Shown here: piece after piece, positions 10,733-50,854 of the stretch | Position numbering within the stretch: the stretch's first letter is position 1 | Layout of the letters: every line of letters begins with the position of its first letter | DNA from: Pristionchus mayeri | Taxonomy: Eukaryota > Nematoda > Chromadorea > Rhabditida > Neodiplogasteridae | Assembly: GCA_036245805.1 (NCBI GenBank) | Contig: BTRK01000006.1 | Coordinates: 44,448,020-44,512,019, forward strand | DNA length: 64,000 nucleotides | Direction of reading: 5' to 3' | The notes under the pieces: model-generated | Told to the model about the DNA's origin: nothing | The model's database searches: none | The model's input: the letters and a program-made list of their open reading frames with translations, nothing else | Translations under genes and position numbers: made by a program

Positions 10733-13700
10733 CTGAAAGATGCACATTATGGTTTTAAACTGTTTGTTCTTAAAAGAACTGCCCAATTCGTGTAATTGAG
10801 TATCTAGACGCAAAAAAGCGATAAACTTTGATATTGATTTCTTGCCCAGGCTCGAGAGACGTCAGAATGTTTAAAAAAAACCCCAGTGCATGGCATTCAC
10901 GACTCCATCGGAAATAAAATTTCAAAATCACTGATACTACTGGTCAAATATGCTGGATAAATATCCGACTATAATTTGCAGCGAAAACAAATATTCTGCA
11001 AGAGACATTGCAGTACCTGAGCAGTTTCCTTTTTCAATGAGTTAGAATTTTTTGACATATTTTCCATGTTTGCAAACTCAATCGTGCACGAAGAGTGCAA
11101 TTTTTAAACGATCTGTCCCACATTCTGAATGGTTTTTTATTCCCAAATTTACTAGAATTAAGAAATCAATATATTTTGTACACTATCGATGCGCAATTAT
11201 GCAATTTTGCCTTTGATCGCAATTTAATAAAAACTGTAAATTGTCGAATGATTGTTATTTGCTTCATTCCATTCCTTGTTAGTCGTCGCGAGCGGTCCCT
11301 CTCCCTTTTCTCTCTGATTTGGATTGGTTTCCCCTAATACCCCTCGCTTCCGCCTTCGACTCATCAAGAAAAGAGAATCCCCATCCAAGCCGGAGTGGTC
11401 ACCGTGTGATGGGTATGACCTACTAAGATGTTTGGTCCTTCAGAATCTAGACTCGATCATCTCGTTGAAAGATTGATCATCGAGTCTGGCGGATTCGAAC
11501 AGAGAAGATACTAGAACACGCAAGGCTTCTTTACGACCTATAGTGAGATTCTATCTATGCAATGCAATCCAACATCCTCTCGCAAGGTACACACCGCAAA
11601 TGACCATCTTGAAATGAGAAGAACGACCTTTTCTGACCCCACATCTTGATCTGCGCCCAGAAAGCGATAACAGATAAATATTGTATTGTATTGTTATTTG
11701 CTTCAATAATCGATATTGCTGAAGTATCGCCCACCTTCACACTCTTAAATCCGCATTGGCATTGGCAGGTGCCGTATCGGCACTCGGCGAACGACGGGCA
11801 CTGCTTTGAAATGAAGCAGCGGTCTTTGAGCGGCACTTTCGGCAAGCACTGGTCGCCAGATGAGACCTGCGGATGATGAGGGGTTATGTACTCAAGTTAA
11901 ATATTTTTTAAATGTATTTATTTATCGTAACTATAACGCTGCTGTAGGGGAGATGGGGGGGAAGGGAACTGGTCGAACTTTCGAATTTCTAATGGCCAAG
12001 TGTACGCGAAATTTTACCTCATTATTCTGACAGGCCTTCACACAAGTGGGGAATCGGTCACTGTCGTCCTGAAAATTACGTAATATAGATATATTTGTAA
12101 ATAAGTACATTTTGGCAATATGTGGTTTTACAGTTATGGAAATGGACGACAATAGTTCAGGCTGATGTCCACGCGGTCAATTCCATAAAGTACATCTTTG
12201 CTCACCGGGTTGAAACCGAGCTTGCACTGGCAACCGCCCAGCACGCACTGCATCGCGATGCCACCTTCGCACTAGAATGGTTGAATTCGAATTGAAAAAT
12301 GTCGATGGCCCTGATGAGGACCGACAAGCACTAGTGGGTTCTCATTACTTTCGCAATCTAACAAAATAATTTCACAATACGGGTAATTCTTTGTTCTCAC
12401 CCGACGTAGTTGCATTTGTTCTTACCTGCTGATCGATCTGGCAGGGATCCTCTCGCCTTGCGATGCTCAAGCACTGTCCATTGATGTAGAGAGGAGTGGG
12501 ATCGCGACAGGGACGAGGACAGCACAGAGAGGACTTCCAGCCAGGCTCACTCACCTGAAGTTTAAAGACTAGGAATTTCCCGTACCTTGAGGAGCATCAG
12601 TCATAATGATGCAACGACTTTTCACTAGAATGTGAACGACTGGGAACGTACGCTGTAGCAATAGTGGGTTAGCGGACGGCATTTTGCATCGGCAGGGGCT
12701 CCAGCGTCGCAGGATTGCCTGGAAAGAGATGTTTCTTCATTAGCCTCAATCGACGTGTTCTCAAGCTGGTAGTTTAGAAATGAACTCACGACAGATCTGG
12801 TTCTCCGTACGGACAGCGCAGTCTGCAGCAATGGCCTACGTACGGACTGCCGTACGTGACGCAACGGTAGCCTGAACGTAAGTCTTACTAATGTCTTATT
12901 AATTCGAACCGCTTGGTGAAATTCACAAATCGTATTCGGTATGTAAATTTATTTTACGTTGAAGATACTTTGCGTAGACAATATAACTCGACGGGGAGAA
13001 GAGGGAGATAGATCTCATAGTTATTATACGATACAATTACTCACCGAGCGGGCAGCTGTCCGAGTTCGCCGCGTTCTCGAGCATGTCGACGTCGTTGATG
13101 AAGAGACGACGGCACGTCTGCTTCGGATGCATGCCATCGGGGCAGACTGAAGGATTGGAAATTGTCGTAGAGCAGAGATCGTTGGTTACTACTCTATCAA
13201 TCAGAATTTTCAGTCAGTAAGGAAACAGCAGTCTGATGTGCAGCTCGAAATGGAATGGATAGCTTGAGAGTCTCACCTGCGTAGCAGAATCCTCTCATGA
13301 GGTCTCGCGTAGTGCCGGGTGCGCACTGGCAGGTGCCAGAAATGCACGAGTTGAATGGGTCCACGCATTGCGAGTCCTGAAATCGTTGAAATTTTCGGTT
13401 TCAAAGCTGTTTCGTTGTATCATGGTTGTGTTGCAGCTTGAGAAGATGCCAAATAGTGAAGTTGGTGTTCAAATTGCGATTGCCATTTATCGTTCTGTTT
13501 CAATATAAACGTTGGTGCATACCTTATCGCATGGCTGGCTGAAGTGAGCTACGCGCTGACACTCGACGCCGTACAGCTGCTGACCAGGAGGACAGGCTGA
13601 ATAAACAAAATGATATTATTTATTAGGTTGGAACAAAAGTTTTGCACGATTTCGACCATGAAGTTTGAAATCGCTTAAAAGGCTTCACTTTAAATGGGCC

Positions 13701-15696
13701 GATCTAACGGGATAGCATATATTTAGGGACTGTTTGTACAATATATCCGCTACTTCGAATCGAATCCTGCTCTGAGTGTTTGCGAAAAAAATCAGGTTTC
13801 GTTAAATGTGAAATTTTCGAGTTACATAGACATTTGTTTGCCGCGCTCCTATTCTGATAGGAAAACTCATTGTATAATCTCACATAGTGGAGTGGAAAGC
13901 CCGTTGGTTGATCTCTCTAAAACTATGTAGGATCTAGTGGTTACTTCAATTTAGCAAGGTTTACAGGCCATTAAATTCCAATATTCGCGAGGAAAAGTTG
14001 CTGAATGGATCGCATTTCTTGCCTCGCCAATCAATCATACAGGCTTGATCTTAAGTGCTTTTACATATACTACCTTGGGGCTTTATAACATAAAGGAATG
14101 CTGAAGCCTACCCTTTTCCACTCCAAGAAAATTTATATTTTCAGAAATTTTGAATCATGGTCATCAAAGCCAAAATTTTGAAATTCTGTGTACATAGTTC
14201 GAGTCGATCTCCTCGAAAGGAAGCTATCCCCTGTCTCGGCCAAGCCAATAAGTGATAGAGTAAGAGTTGCTTGTTCAGTTAACCATGTAAAGTCTGAGCT
14301 TCCTTGTTTGCTGGAAACATGACATTCATGGAAACATCAATTTCGACTCTCTAATATCAGTATCTGAGTATGCAATATTGCATTTTTAAATAGAAGCATT
14401 GCATGTCCACACGAAAATAATTGTGAGCTTACCATGGAAGGTACTTAAAGTTTACATGCATTTGAGATAGATAGGCTTACGGCTACGGATATGCGGTGAA
14501 GACAACTAATTCAGACCAAGCTCCTTTTGACGCGAGATTAAAAATTACCTAAGTTTCTGGATCGCCATTTGTGGTAATAACCATTTTCATACTATTTTAT
14601 GATGTCTGTTCATCAAACTCTCCAAATACACCTTGATATTTGTATTATCATCGATGCCCATAGAGTGCAGTCCCCAAAATTATGTATTTTAGTTCTCAAA
14701 TGTAGTAACTTTGACTGTAAAATGCCGCCACAGTATGAAATGATATGGGTAATACAAATGTGTGATAGAAAGAGTATCCAAGCCCTCAACGAATACATGA
14801 AACAAAATTATATAATTTTGCAAATAAAGGACAGGGTATGCCGAAAACAAAAATTTGAAAATCGTGCAAAACTTTTGTTCCAACCTGATACATCAATATT
14901 TTCTGCAGATTCTTCGTTGCGATAAAGAATATGTTGATGGATGTCGGTAGCATACTCACGGACGTGGCACTTTCCGTCGATGATGCTGCCTCCCCAGCAC
15001 TCGCACTTCCCGTCTCGGCACAGCAGGGGCGGCTTGCAATCCCGCTGGCATGAGTCACCGATGTTGGAGGGCGCTGTAACACCACCTCCATTGTCTCTTT
15101 TCGAAATTGACTACTTCAAAATCAAACTTTGATGACTTGCGGACGACTGCAATTGACTACTGCATGTTAGACTAGAAACTTTTTCGAATATTCGCATCGT
15201 ATATTCGGCATCTCATTTTTGTTTACTTTCTCTGTGATCATTCGCACAATTACTCTCCATATTTCCGCAACGAGCGATAAATCGATTGATATTTGAATAT
15301 CTGCTCACACTCACCAAGCCTGCAGATAGTCGTCCTCTCATCCAGGTCGAATTCTTCGAAATTCGTTGGGCACGAGCAGCGCCCGTTCCTGCACACCGTG
15401 TTCATCCCGTAGCATTCCTCGTCGAACAAGCATTGATTGCCAATCAGCTTCACTGAAATTTTTAATCGATCCTTGATCTACCAACTGTCGTTTACAGCGC
15501 GATACAATGCATGAGTCACTTCCCAACCTGTCGCGTTGCGCATAAGAGCTTTGTCTATTCTTCACACCCTATTGGGGTCAATAGGTCGCTAAGAGGAGGA
15601 AGAGGTGATAGCAGATTACTTACCGGTGCAAGGCACGTCAAATGCTGTCGAGATGGAAGAGAAAGCGAGCGCCAGCAGCAAAGCCCGAACGACCAT
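10532..15696 (-). CDS. Secreted EB-module cysteine-rich protein, isoform with proximal last exon
   Basis: Exon 1 (15624-15696) begins with a signal peptide, MVVRALLLALAFSSISTAF, followed by VPCT. Eleven further exons, at about 15316-15452, 14961-15072, 13523-13599, 13278-13377, 13044-13147, 12790-12871, 12652-12720, 12426-12553, 12206-12270, 12018-12069 and 11735-11866, encode repeated Cys motifs of EB-module type. Examples are NQCLFDEECYGMNTVCRNGRC, split here as CLFDEECYGMN and CRNGRCSCP, and CRYGTCQCQCGF. A lustrin-like stretch (CCPRPCRDPTPLYINGQCL) lies near the middle. Exon 12 ends in phase 0, matching the phase of a terminal exon at 10532-10732 and of three related exons further downstream. 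EB modules occur in nematode extracellular and cuticle-associated proteins; the ligand or role is unknown. A mariner-like element lies in the intron between 13600 and 14960. Reading through the exon 12 donor would instead end at 11555. Confidence 0.83.
13623..14888. mobile_element. Mariner-type DNA element, apparently non-autonomous
   Basis: Terminal inverted repeats of about 28 bp (AGGTTGGAACAAAAGTTTTG at the left end, its complement at the right), flanked by TA at 13621-13622 and 14889-14890. Length 1,266 bp and TIR sequence are typical of Tc1/mariner elements. No D,D34D-type transposase is readable, so it is decayed or internally replaced. It lies in an EB-gene intron. Confidence 0.8.
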
Positions 15697-16596
15697 CCCG
15701 AAATAGAGAGAGAGGAAGGGATGAGAGAGAGCGGCGGAGATGGAAAGGAGGACAACCCTCAAGGGTAGATAGGGGGGGAAGGTTGGAGAGGAACTGGTCT
15801 CTCACTCTCATCCCAAGTCGAGCAAGTGGGGAAGGAGAGGCTGAACGAGAGTGCGAATGAGTTATTATGAACTATCTTCTTTAGTGATGCGATAAGGCAC
15901 TTACTTTTACTTATACTTATACTTTATTCACCATCAGGGTAGGAGAGAGATTATGCCTTGAAGGCGTCGTAGAAGGGAGATCAGGTGGTATTTTGGGCTC
16001 GGGCGAGCGTGTGGGTGGATGATAACCAAAAAATGAACCCTTCTGTAGAACTTTCACAGAATTGTTCTTGACACTTTGGGAACCTACTGTGAAAGTTCTA
16101 CAGAAGGGTCCAATTTTTGGTTGTTATCCAGTAGGCTACCATCCGACGGTGATCATCCGACCTAGTGATGTCATAATGGCTGGTATGTCTGCCATCTTCA
16201 CCATAATTGATGTAAGTTCTCGGTTCTGGGAAATTTCATTGAGAATAACAAATTACTCGCAATTCCAAACTTTATTAGGCGATTGTGGTACAAATATTGT
16301 TAAGAGAGCAGTAGAAGAGGAACCTGTGAAGGGCGAGAGATAGAAACAATATCCGAAATGCGCGAGTGGCTAGCACCAAATGGAGGCAGAACCGCGCACT
16401 TCACAAATAAGGCCACAAGTAATAAACATAATAACATTAGACTGTGACAGCAACGAGAGGGATAGGCGAAGATTTTGAACTGTAAGGGAACTACAGAAAA
16501 ATAATGACGGGCCAGGAAGGCCTGGGTGCGAAGGGGCTAGGCCTTAGTGCGAACAGTTGATCTTTGGTCTTTGAGCTGGTCATATCAATCGATAGT
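15697..16596. other. Intergenic between EB gene and calumenin
   Basis: CT/GA-rich promoter-like sequence beside the EB-gene start, then a small hairpin element at 16021-16145. A TTTATT (AATAAA on the minus strand) near 16268 may be the calumenin polyadenylation signal. No gene seen. Confidence 0.5.
16021..16145. mobile_element. Short hairpin MITE, copy 1
   Basis: Arms GAACCCTTCTGTAGAACTTT (left) and its near-exact inverse near 16090-16115 surround a loop with GACACTTTGGGAACCTACTG. The same core occurs at 52046-52176, and related ends at 42275-42394. No ORF. Confidence 0.75.
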
Positions 16597-19256
16597 TTAG
16601 AGGTCGGAGGGGTCGTGCTTCTGGAGCTGCTCTCCGTAGTCGGTGGCCTGCGAACCGACGAAGGTGTCGTAGTGGGCGATGATCTCCTCGGGAGACAGCT
16701 TGCCGTCCTGCAAGGACAACGTGAATATGCAATCGTTAGACGTTTACGGAATATTCTAGATCGAAATTTCCAGAACTCTCCAATGTCTCGTACAAACACG
16801 TGTAGTGTGGCGCATTCTAGCGATGATAAAATGATGCAGAATAATTTCAGAAGTTTCAGAAGTTTCAGACAGACGTCAGATGCTCACCTTGTCGTCGTCA
16901 GCGGAGGCGACGAGGTGCTTCGCCTCGGCGTCGGCGTGGTCGAATCCGACGGGCATGATCCAGTCGCGCATCTCGTCCTGTATTATTATTATTATTATTG
17001 TTATTATTGTAATAATAATTTTAAAATTGTGAGAATCTCATCTAACGCATTGAGCCTTGAAGAGTTTCAAAGCGACATCGTATTATATTTGTCATGCAAA
17101 TCCCCTTCGCTCTGTTTATTCTTCTCTCACTATTGTAATCTCAGAGGTGAATTTGAATTGAATGCAATGCCACTTTCATGCTTTTCGAAGCCACGATATA
17201 TTAGTTTCTGCGCACAGTTCATTGACGATATCCTCACCTTGTCGAGCTTTCCGTCGGAGTTCTTGTCTCTGTGCTCCTTGAACATCTCGCGCTCAGACTG
17301 CACCCAGTCGGGCTCCTTGCCGTTCAGCTCGGGGTAGTCATTGGGACGGTACATGTCGCCGATGTACTCCTCGAGGTCAACGAAGCCGTCCTGTAGAGAT
17401 ATATTTGGTCTTTGGACGCTCTGATTGTGATTATTACTCGCGCATTCAACGCTAAATTGAATACAATAAACGAGAATCGCTAATCCTTTAAGTCCATGAT
17501 AGACGCTTTCATTTGCTTCAGGATTCTCAAATTCCATTGACATTGAAGTCGTCTTTTCTCAGATACCGTATCCCTACGCCAGATACCGTATCCAGGTACC
17601 GTATCCAGATACCGTACCTTGTTCTTGTCGATGTCCTCGACGGTCTCGGCCACGACGATGTCCCTCATGTGGTCGCAGTCCTCGGGGTGCATGAAGCAGC
17701 CGTACTCGGTCCTGTCCATGTTGCCGTCCGAGTCGTAGTCGGCTGCGGCCCATCTGCACGAGATCCATTTTAATTGAAAGTAAGAGGCAAAACTTAGTTG
17801 TTAATTGGAATCGAGATACTGATCTACTAGGCTCGAAGCATACCTCTTCTCGTCTCTGGCGATCATCTTGGTGTACTCGGGCGACAGCTCCTGTCCGACT
17901 CCATCGGGAGATCCGTAGACCATCTCGCTGGAAATAATTAGTCTTAGACGGCGTCTTAACATTTTGATAGGCCGGGGAGATAGAAAAAATATACCTTAGA
18001 TATGGGCACAATCAAAATTTGAATTGCTCTTTCAGCCAAAGTGCCTCTTTATCAAAATATTTTGCAACCCTTACCGGTAGTCCTTCCATCCGATCTTGCC
18101 ATCGACGATCTTCTCCGCCTTGTAGTTCTTCCACGTGCGCTCGACGTCGTTGTTGACGTATCTGAGAATCGCCGAGATCAGATGTCGTCATCTTCGAGAC
18201 CAACCGCTTCTGCATGAAGTTGATGTGGTCCTTGAGCTCGTTCTCCTCAATGAATCCGTCGCCATTCGAGTCCATCTTGGGCACGAGCTTACTGAAAAAA
18301 TAACATGATATTTCGTATTTCAAAAGGAGTCATTAGATATCCTGTTACATTGCTATTAGGATCAAATATCGATTAGTATTATGATAATATCGTACCCGAG
18401 CTTCTCCTTAGACTTTTCGGGGGTGAGCTCGTCAAACTCGGCTGCCTGATCCTTGCCGAGGAAAGCGTCGTGGTCGAACTTGGCATCGTGCTTGTCGCCC
18501 TGAGTGATTGAAATCGTTAAAGTATCTCATTTTATCTCTTAATTTCTCAATACCTCCAACATATTATGAAATTCGAATGTTGCAAAGAGTGTTTATGCTC
18601 CGTGCACAGAGTTGTTTTCGTCAGCTAAAAATATCTAATCTATCTTTCCAATCTCTGAGGGGTTGCAAAGCCCCATCGATCGCGCAATTCATCTCCTTCT
18701 TTCTCAAATAGCCACCTCGCTCGACATCTGTTCCCAAAAAATGGAGCGATCGCGGCAATACGATCTCGCCCCATCCTTTTCTTTACACTGGAATGGCCAT
18801 CTATCCGCCCCATCTCGTCTCCTGACAAAAAGAGAAGAAGCAACGAGAGGGAGTCTTCGGCTAGGCCACGTCAGCTCTTCCTCTCTCTCTCTTCCTCTCA
18901 TTGTAAAGTGCACTGACCCGCTCCTAATCTCGTCCTCCTATACTTTCGAAACGGAAAGTGACCCAGTGAACTATAATAGCTGCGAAATCCGATTATGGAA
19001 GAACGACTGATCCTTTAGAATTATGGATCATAGAGAGATTTCACTCGATTTTGGGTCAATTATAATCCCGATAAATGGTTTCATATAGAGCCTGCAATAA
19101 CATTAGTAGGATTAACTATTCCAGAACCTTATTTGAACCTTTGATAAGCAAAGGGCAGTAAAGTACCTGGTAGTGATCCTTATCGGACAGGGGGTCTCCG
19201 TGGTGCTCGGCGAGAGCGACCGCTCCGCACAGGAGGACAACCAACAGTGATCGCAT
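16597..19256 (-). CDS. calu-1: Calumenin (CREC family EF-hand protein)
   Basis: Nine exons. Exon 1 (19168-19256) encodes the signal peptide [16 protein letters not shown]. The others lie at about 18394-18500, 18205-18292, 18075-18160, 17850-17930, 17618-17755, 17236-17393, 16889-16980 and 16597-16710. Clear EF-hand loops read in order: [36 protein letters not shown] (split by an intron), [12 protein letters not shown] and [12 protein letters not shown]. This is the layout of calumenin/reticulocalbin, low-affinity Ca2+ binders of the ER and secretory pathway. In C. elegans, CALU-1 affects cuticle and body size. The ending is KHDPSDL, so the usual HDEF/HDEL-type retention tail is not intact. 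Family assignment is secure; the symbol is by homology. Confidence 0.95.
16981..17022. repeat. ATT microsatellite
   Basis: Imperfect (TAT/ATT) repeat in a calumenin intron. Confidence 0.9.
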
Positions 19257-21098
19257 GATCGATGAGGCTCGGATTACTAAAAAGAATGATTACTACCAAA
19301 TCAATTGAAATATCGATCAAATCAGGAAACGTGTGCACGCGACGGCGAAATGAGCGGTCGAGAGGTAATGTTTGCGTACTAACTCTAAGGGGAGGAGTGA
19401 GGATGGCACGAGAGGGAATCGGTCACTAGGGGTCGAAATGGTAACAAGTCGAGCGATTCAGGCACAGTTTGCTGGCTTGTCGGTACAACCTGCTACCAAT
19501 GCTACTAGAGAGTGAGATGGAAGAAGTATAACAGAAGATGAAGCCAGATTCGACTCTACACTGAGAGGCTCTACTGGCTGGAGTAAACCGAGACGAGTGA
19601 GGAAATGGAGTAAACACTAGTACGTGGAAAGCCCAAACTGCAAGAGTGATTGACACTTCCACTCGCGAATCGGCAATGAAACAAATGGTAAATGGCAGGC
19701 GGACATTTGCCGAGAGGAGATTAGTTGAAACGGAGAGTAGATTAGTTGAAAAACGGACGAAAAGTGCCACGTGTACTAACTTCTTCTTCTCCGATCTCTA
19801 GAGAGGGGTCATCTACTCTGAGAGAGAGACTGCAGAGAGGGGAGGGGACACCACAAGGTCTAGAGAGCAGGCTGTTTCGAGAGGGGGAGAGATCCGCCTG
19901 TTCCTCTCTCTCTCCTCCACTCTCTCCCCCTCGATTCCTCCCCATCTTCGCCCTTCGGGACAACGCGCCCATTGTCCATTGTGGAGAAGCGCTCCCACGA
20001 GACCCAATCGAGTATTAAGAATGGAATGATTGACTCTGGTCCAGTACCCAATCCGGGGACCAGAATCCTACTGAGCTCGGATTGACTTGGAGCCGTCTAG
20101 GATCAGAGATCTGGGAGAGGCTGAGTTGGAGGTCCGCCATATGGCGGATCCGCGTGTAAAGCGCCCGCTGGCAAGGCCGCTATGAAGCGGCTCCCACGAA
20201 GATTCGAGAAGAATAGGGATAGCAGCAGACTCTTTCTGCCTCCTCCTCTCCTCCTCTCTCGCCTTTCCTTTCACTCTTTCACTCCCGACCCCGTCTGTCA
20301 TTGACCCAAATCGAGGCTAGTTGGGGCGAGATAGTGTGTGATTCGGAGATACCGAATAGATACAAGAGAGATTAGAGAGCACAGGCAACGATGAGAGCGC
20401 CTGATATGTGCATCTCAATCTCAACCATTGAGTACCGGAGCCAGATTTCACTCATCTTTATCAATCGAAATGAGAGGAGGGGACTGATGAGTGGTCGAAA
20501 GTGGGCATCCAAACAAGTTATGAGTAGTAATGAGAGGTATCGGCTGGTGGTAGGTAAGAAAATGCTAGCAACGGATTGTGAGCTTGTGAAAGTATAGACT
20601 AGAGGAACTGGTCAAATTAAGCTGCAAGTTCTCGGAATCTACAGTGTGATCCATCTACAGTTGCCAAGGTATAGTCTGAATTCAAGCAAGAAAATCTACG
20701 CTTCTGTACATACAACGATGCAATCTCTGATATAGTACAAATACCTCAGGAATCAGACAACCGATGGGAGTAAAACTCGACTGGAATAGGGGGCCTTGAA
20801 ACTAGATATGCGGCCATCTAATAGCTGTCAGTAAAAAGTGAAGGGAAAGCTTCGGAGGTGTCAAAGAAAGTGCTGAAATGTGATGCCGGAGCCGTTATAT
20901 ACGGAGTGTTTCGTGAAAAAAAAGGACAGACGATCGGGATATCGGAATAAATAGATGGGAAAGATGCTATGGGAAACAGATACGGGAACGCCCAAAGGAT
21001 GGACAAAAATACGAAGAATGATCCAACATATTGCATAATGGAATGGTTGGTTACGGTGGGGTTGGAAGGAATGGGTGGGGGGGGGGGGGTACGGTAGG
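19257..21098. other. Intergenic between calumenin promoter and PI4K2 3' end
   Basis: CT/GA-rich with several short shadow frames; no exon chain or domain recognised. A run of Gs lies at about 21076-21089. It probably holds calumenin promoter elements and the PI4K2 3' UTR. Confidence 0.5.
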
Positions 21099-49236
<28,138 letters not shown>

Positions 49237-50854
49237 GATTGTGGAAAGCCGATCACTTGATTGGGACGAGGCGATCGGAGGAACCTGGAAGAGGGAATGG
49301 AAGGCAAGGCACATAGGGACGAAGAGATGATAAGGGGGACGCAATGAGAGATGATACTCAGATCGCATTGCACGACAACGATAGAACCGAGCAACATTTT
49401 CGGTACAGCGCATCCTCAACTGAACGAGGCAATCGATAAGCTCAAGTAGGAGAAGCAGCTATGCCTTGGGGATCAAGGAAAGTGAATGAAATGCGCGCGC
49501 AAGGACGAACGATCAAAGAAAACAGCTGTAATGGCCGAAGTGAGAGTGATATGTGAATGGGTTTAGCGGGGAAAGCTCGTCATCATCGTAGGCCATCAAC
49601 CTATCAACAGGTATGGAAAGATAGGTACTATAAAAGACAATTTTCAGTCAATATTATTCGCTTTCGTTCAAAAAATGCCCAATTATCATTTTTCCTGGTG
49701 AGCAACACTATGACGATCTTGAGAACAGAGACAAGTAAACCCACAGACAAACTTAAGAGGCATGATATTCATTGATAGCTATTATGGAGTCATAGGCTAC
49801 TAAAAAAAGAAGAATGAAAATGCAAAAATTCTTGGCTATTTGCCAAAATTCATAGGAATACAGGATGCTAAAAAGCGTGGTGAGATTCAGTATGGTGCAA
49901 ATGTTTGTATGCGCGAATTCGAGCTGTTTTTTTGTTACCATTGGGTTTTCATTGTAATTATTCATTCATAATTCAAGGAACATTTAATAAAATTTGAGAT
50001 TTCAGGTAACCTTCGATCCCCCGCACCCGTCTACCTCGCACTCACACAGAATGACTGGTTCATTGGTAAGTGCTCATCCCTGGTAGAGGCGATTCATATC
50101 TAAATTCATAATCAGCTTTTTGTTGCTTGATGACGGATGACATTCTCAGGTTGAGTTAGAGAAAATAGCCAGTAGAGAGGTAGAGAAGCGCTGATCTCCA
50201 AGGGGAAGGAAGAGACAAGAGAGACGGCGAGCCTAGAGGGTGGTGATCCAAGCGCCCTCCTCTCCTTCTCTCTCTTCTTTATGGCTCTCCTCATACTATT
50301 ACACATCCTTGCGGAGAGAGTGTGCAGATAGGGGAGAGTTTATCTGATCTCCGAGATGAGAGAGGAGGCGATCTGGAGAGAGAGCTTCTCTCGTTGTTCT
50401 GTTGTCCACTCATCTGGAGAAAGGACGAATCGATGACGGCTGATTTCACGCTTTTGCATGCATAATTGTTGCATTTGAGTCTATCTAATAGCCACAATAA
50501 TCGCGATTTCGCCATAGTACAAAATGCCCTCTTGCATCCTCACCCCCGCCACCCCCTCACATCATTCTGCAATTCCCCATGGAGAGAATCTCATCATCTA
50601 GTTACCTGAACTTTTCCATAAAAGTCGACTAGAGTAGACACTGTTCTTACCTCGATCGCGCTTTTCTGTCTACGTTTATACTCGCCGTCAGAATTGCATG
50701 GGCAGTTGAGCCATGTTTCCGTACGGACACCAGAGGCTATTCTTCTTTTTTTGTTCCCCTTTTGAACATTCATGAAGATGAAATAATTTGAAATGGACTT
50801 GACAACAGTTTAGAGATCTTCCAATTAACAAAATAAGATTTTGCAATTATCAGA
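49237..50854. promoter_or_regulatory. Divergent intergenic region between PI4K2 and the SMYD gene
   Basis: The two genes are transcribed away from each other across 1.6 kb. CT/GA-rich tracts lie at 50150-50400. Isolated acceptors occur just upstream of both starts (near 49290 on minus, and AATTATCAG before 50855 on plus), as expected for trans-splicing or 5' UTR exons. A possible short non-coding exon ends at 50066 before a GTAAGTG. No core promoter motif is claimed. Confidence 0.45.

Larger units (their letters stand above)
9250..10740 (-). repeat. Tandem duplication array of terminal-exon units, about 570 bp each
   Basis: Acceptor-to-acceptor distances between copies A, B and C are 572 and 578 bp. 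Both exon and intron sequence align between units, e.g. the GTGTCAGATA...CATGAACTTCAG block after 9595 and after 10173. Copy D is the remote fourth member. Confidence 0.8.

Noticed and set aside
3210..15696. Operon of the minus-strand glycine-zipper, transthyretin-like and EB genes
   Set aside because: Gaps of over 500 bp and up to 1 kb exceed the usual 100-bp worm operon spacing.
16564..17337. 257-codon plus-strand ORF
   Set aside because: Antisense shadow across three calumenin exons and two introns; includes the ATT microsatellite as poly-Tyr.
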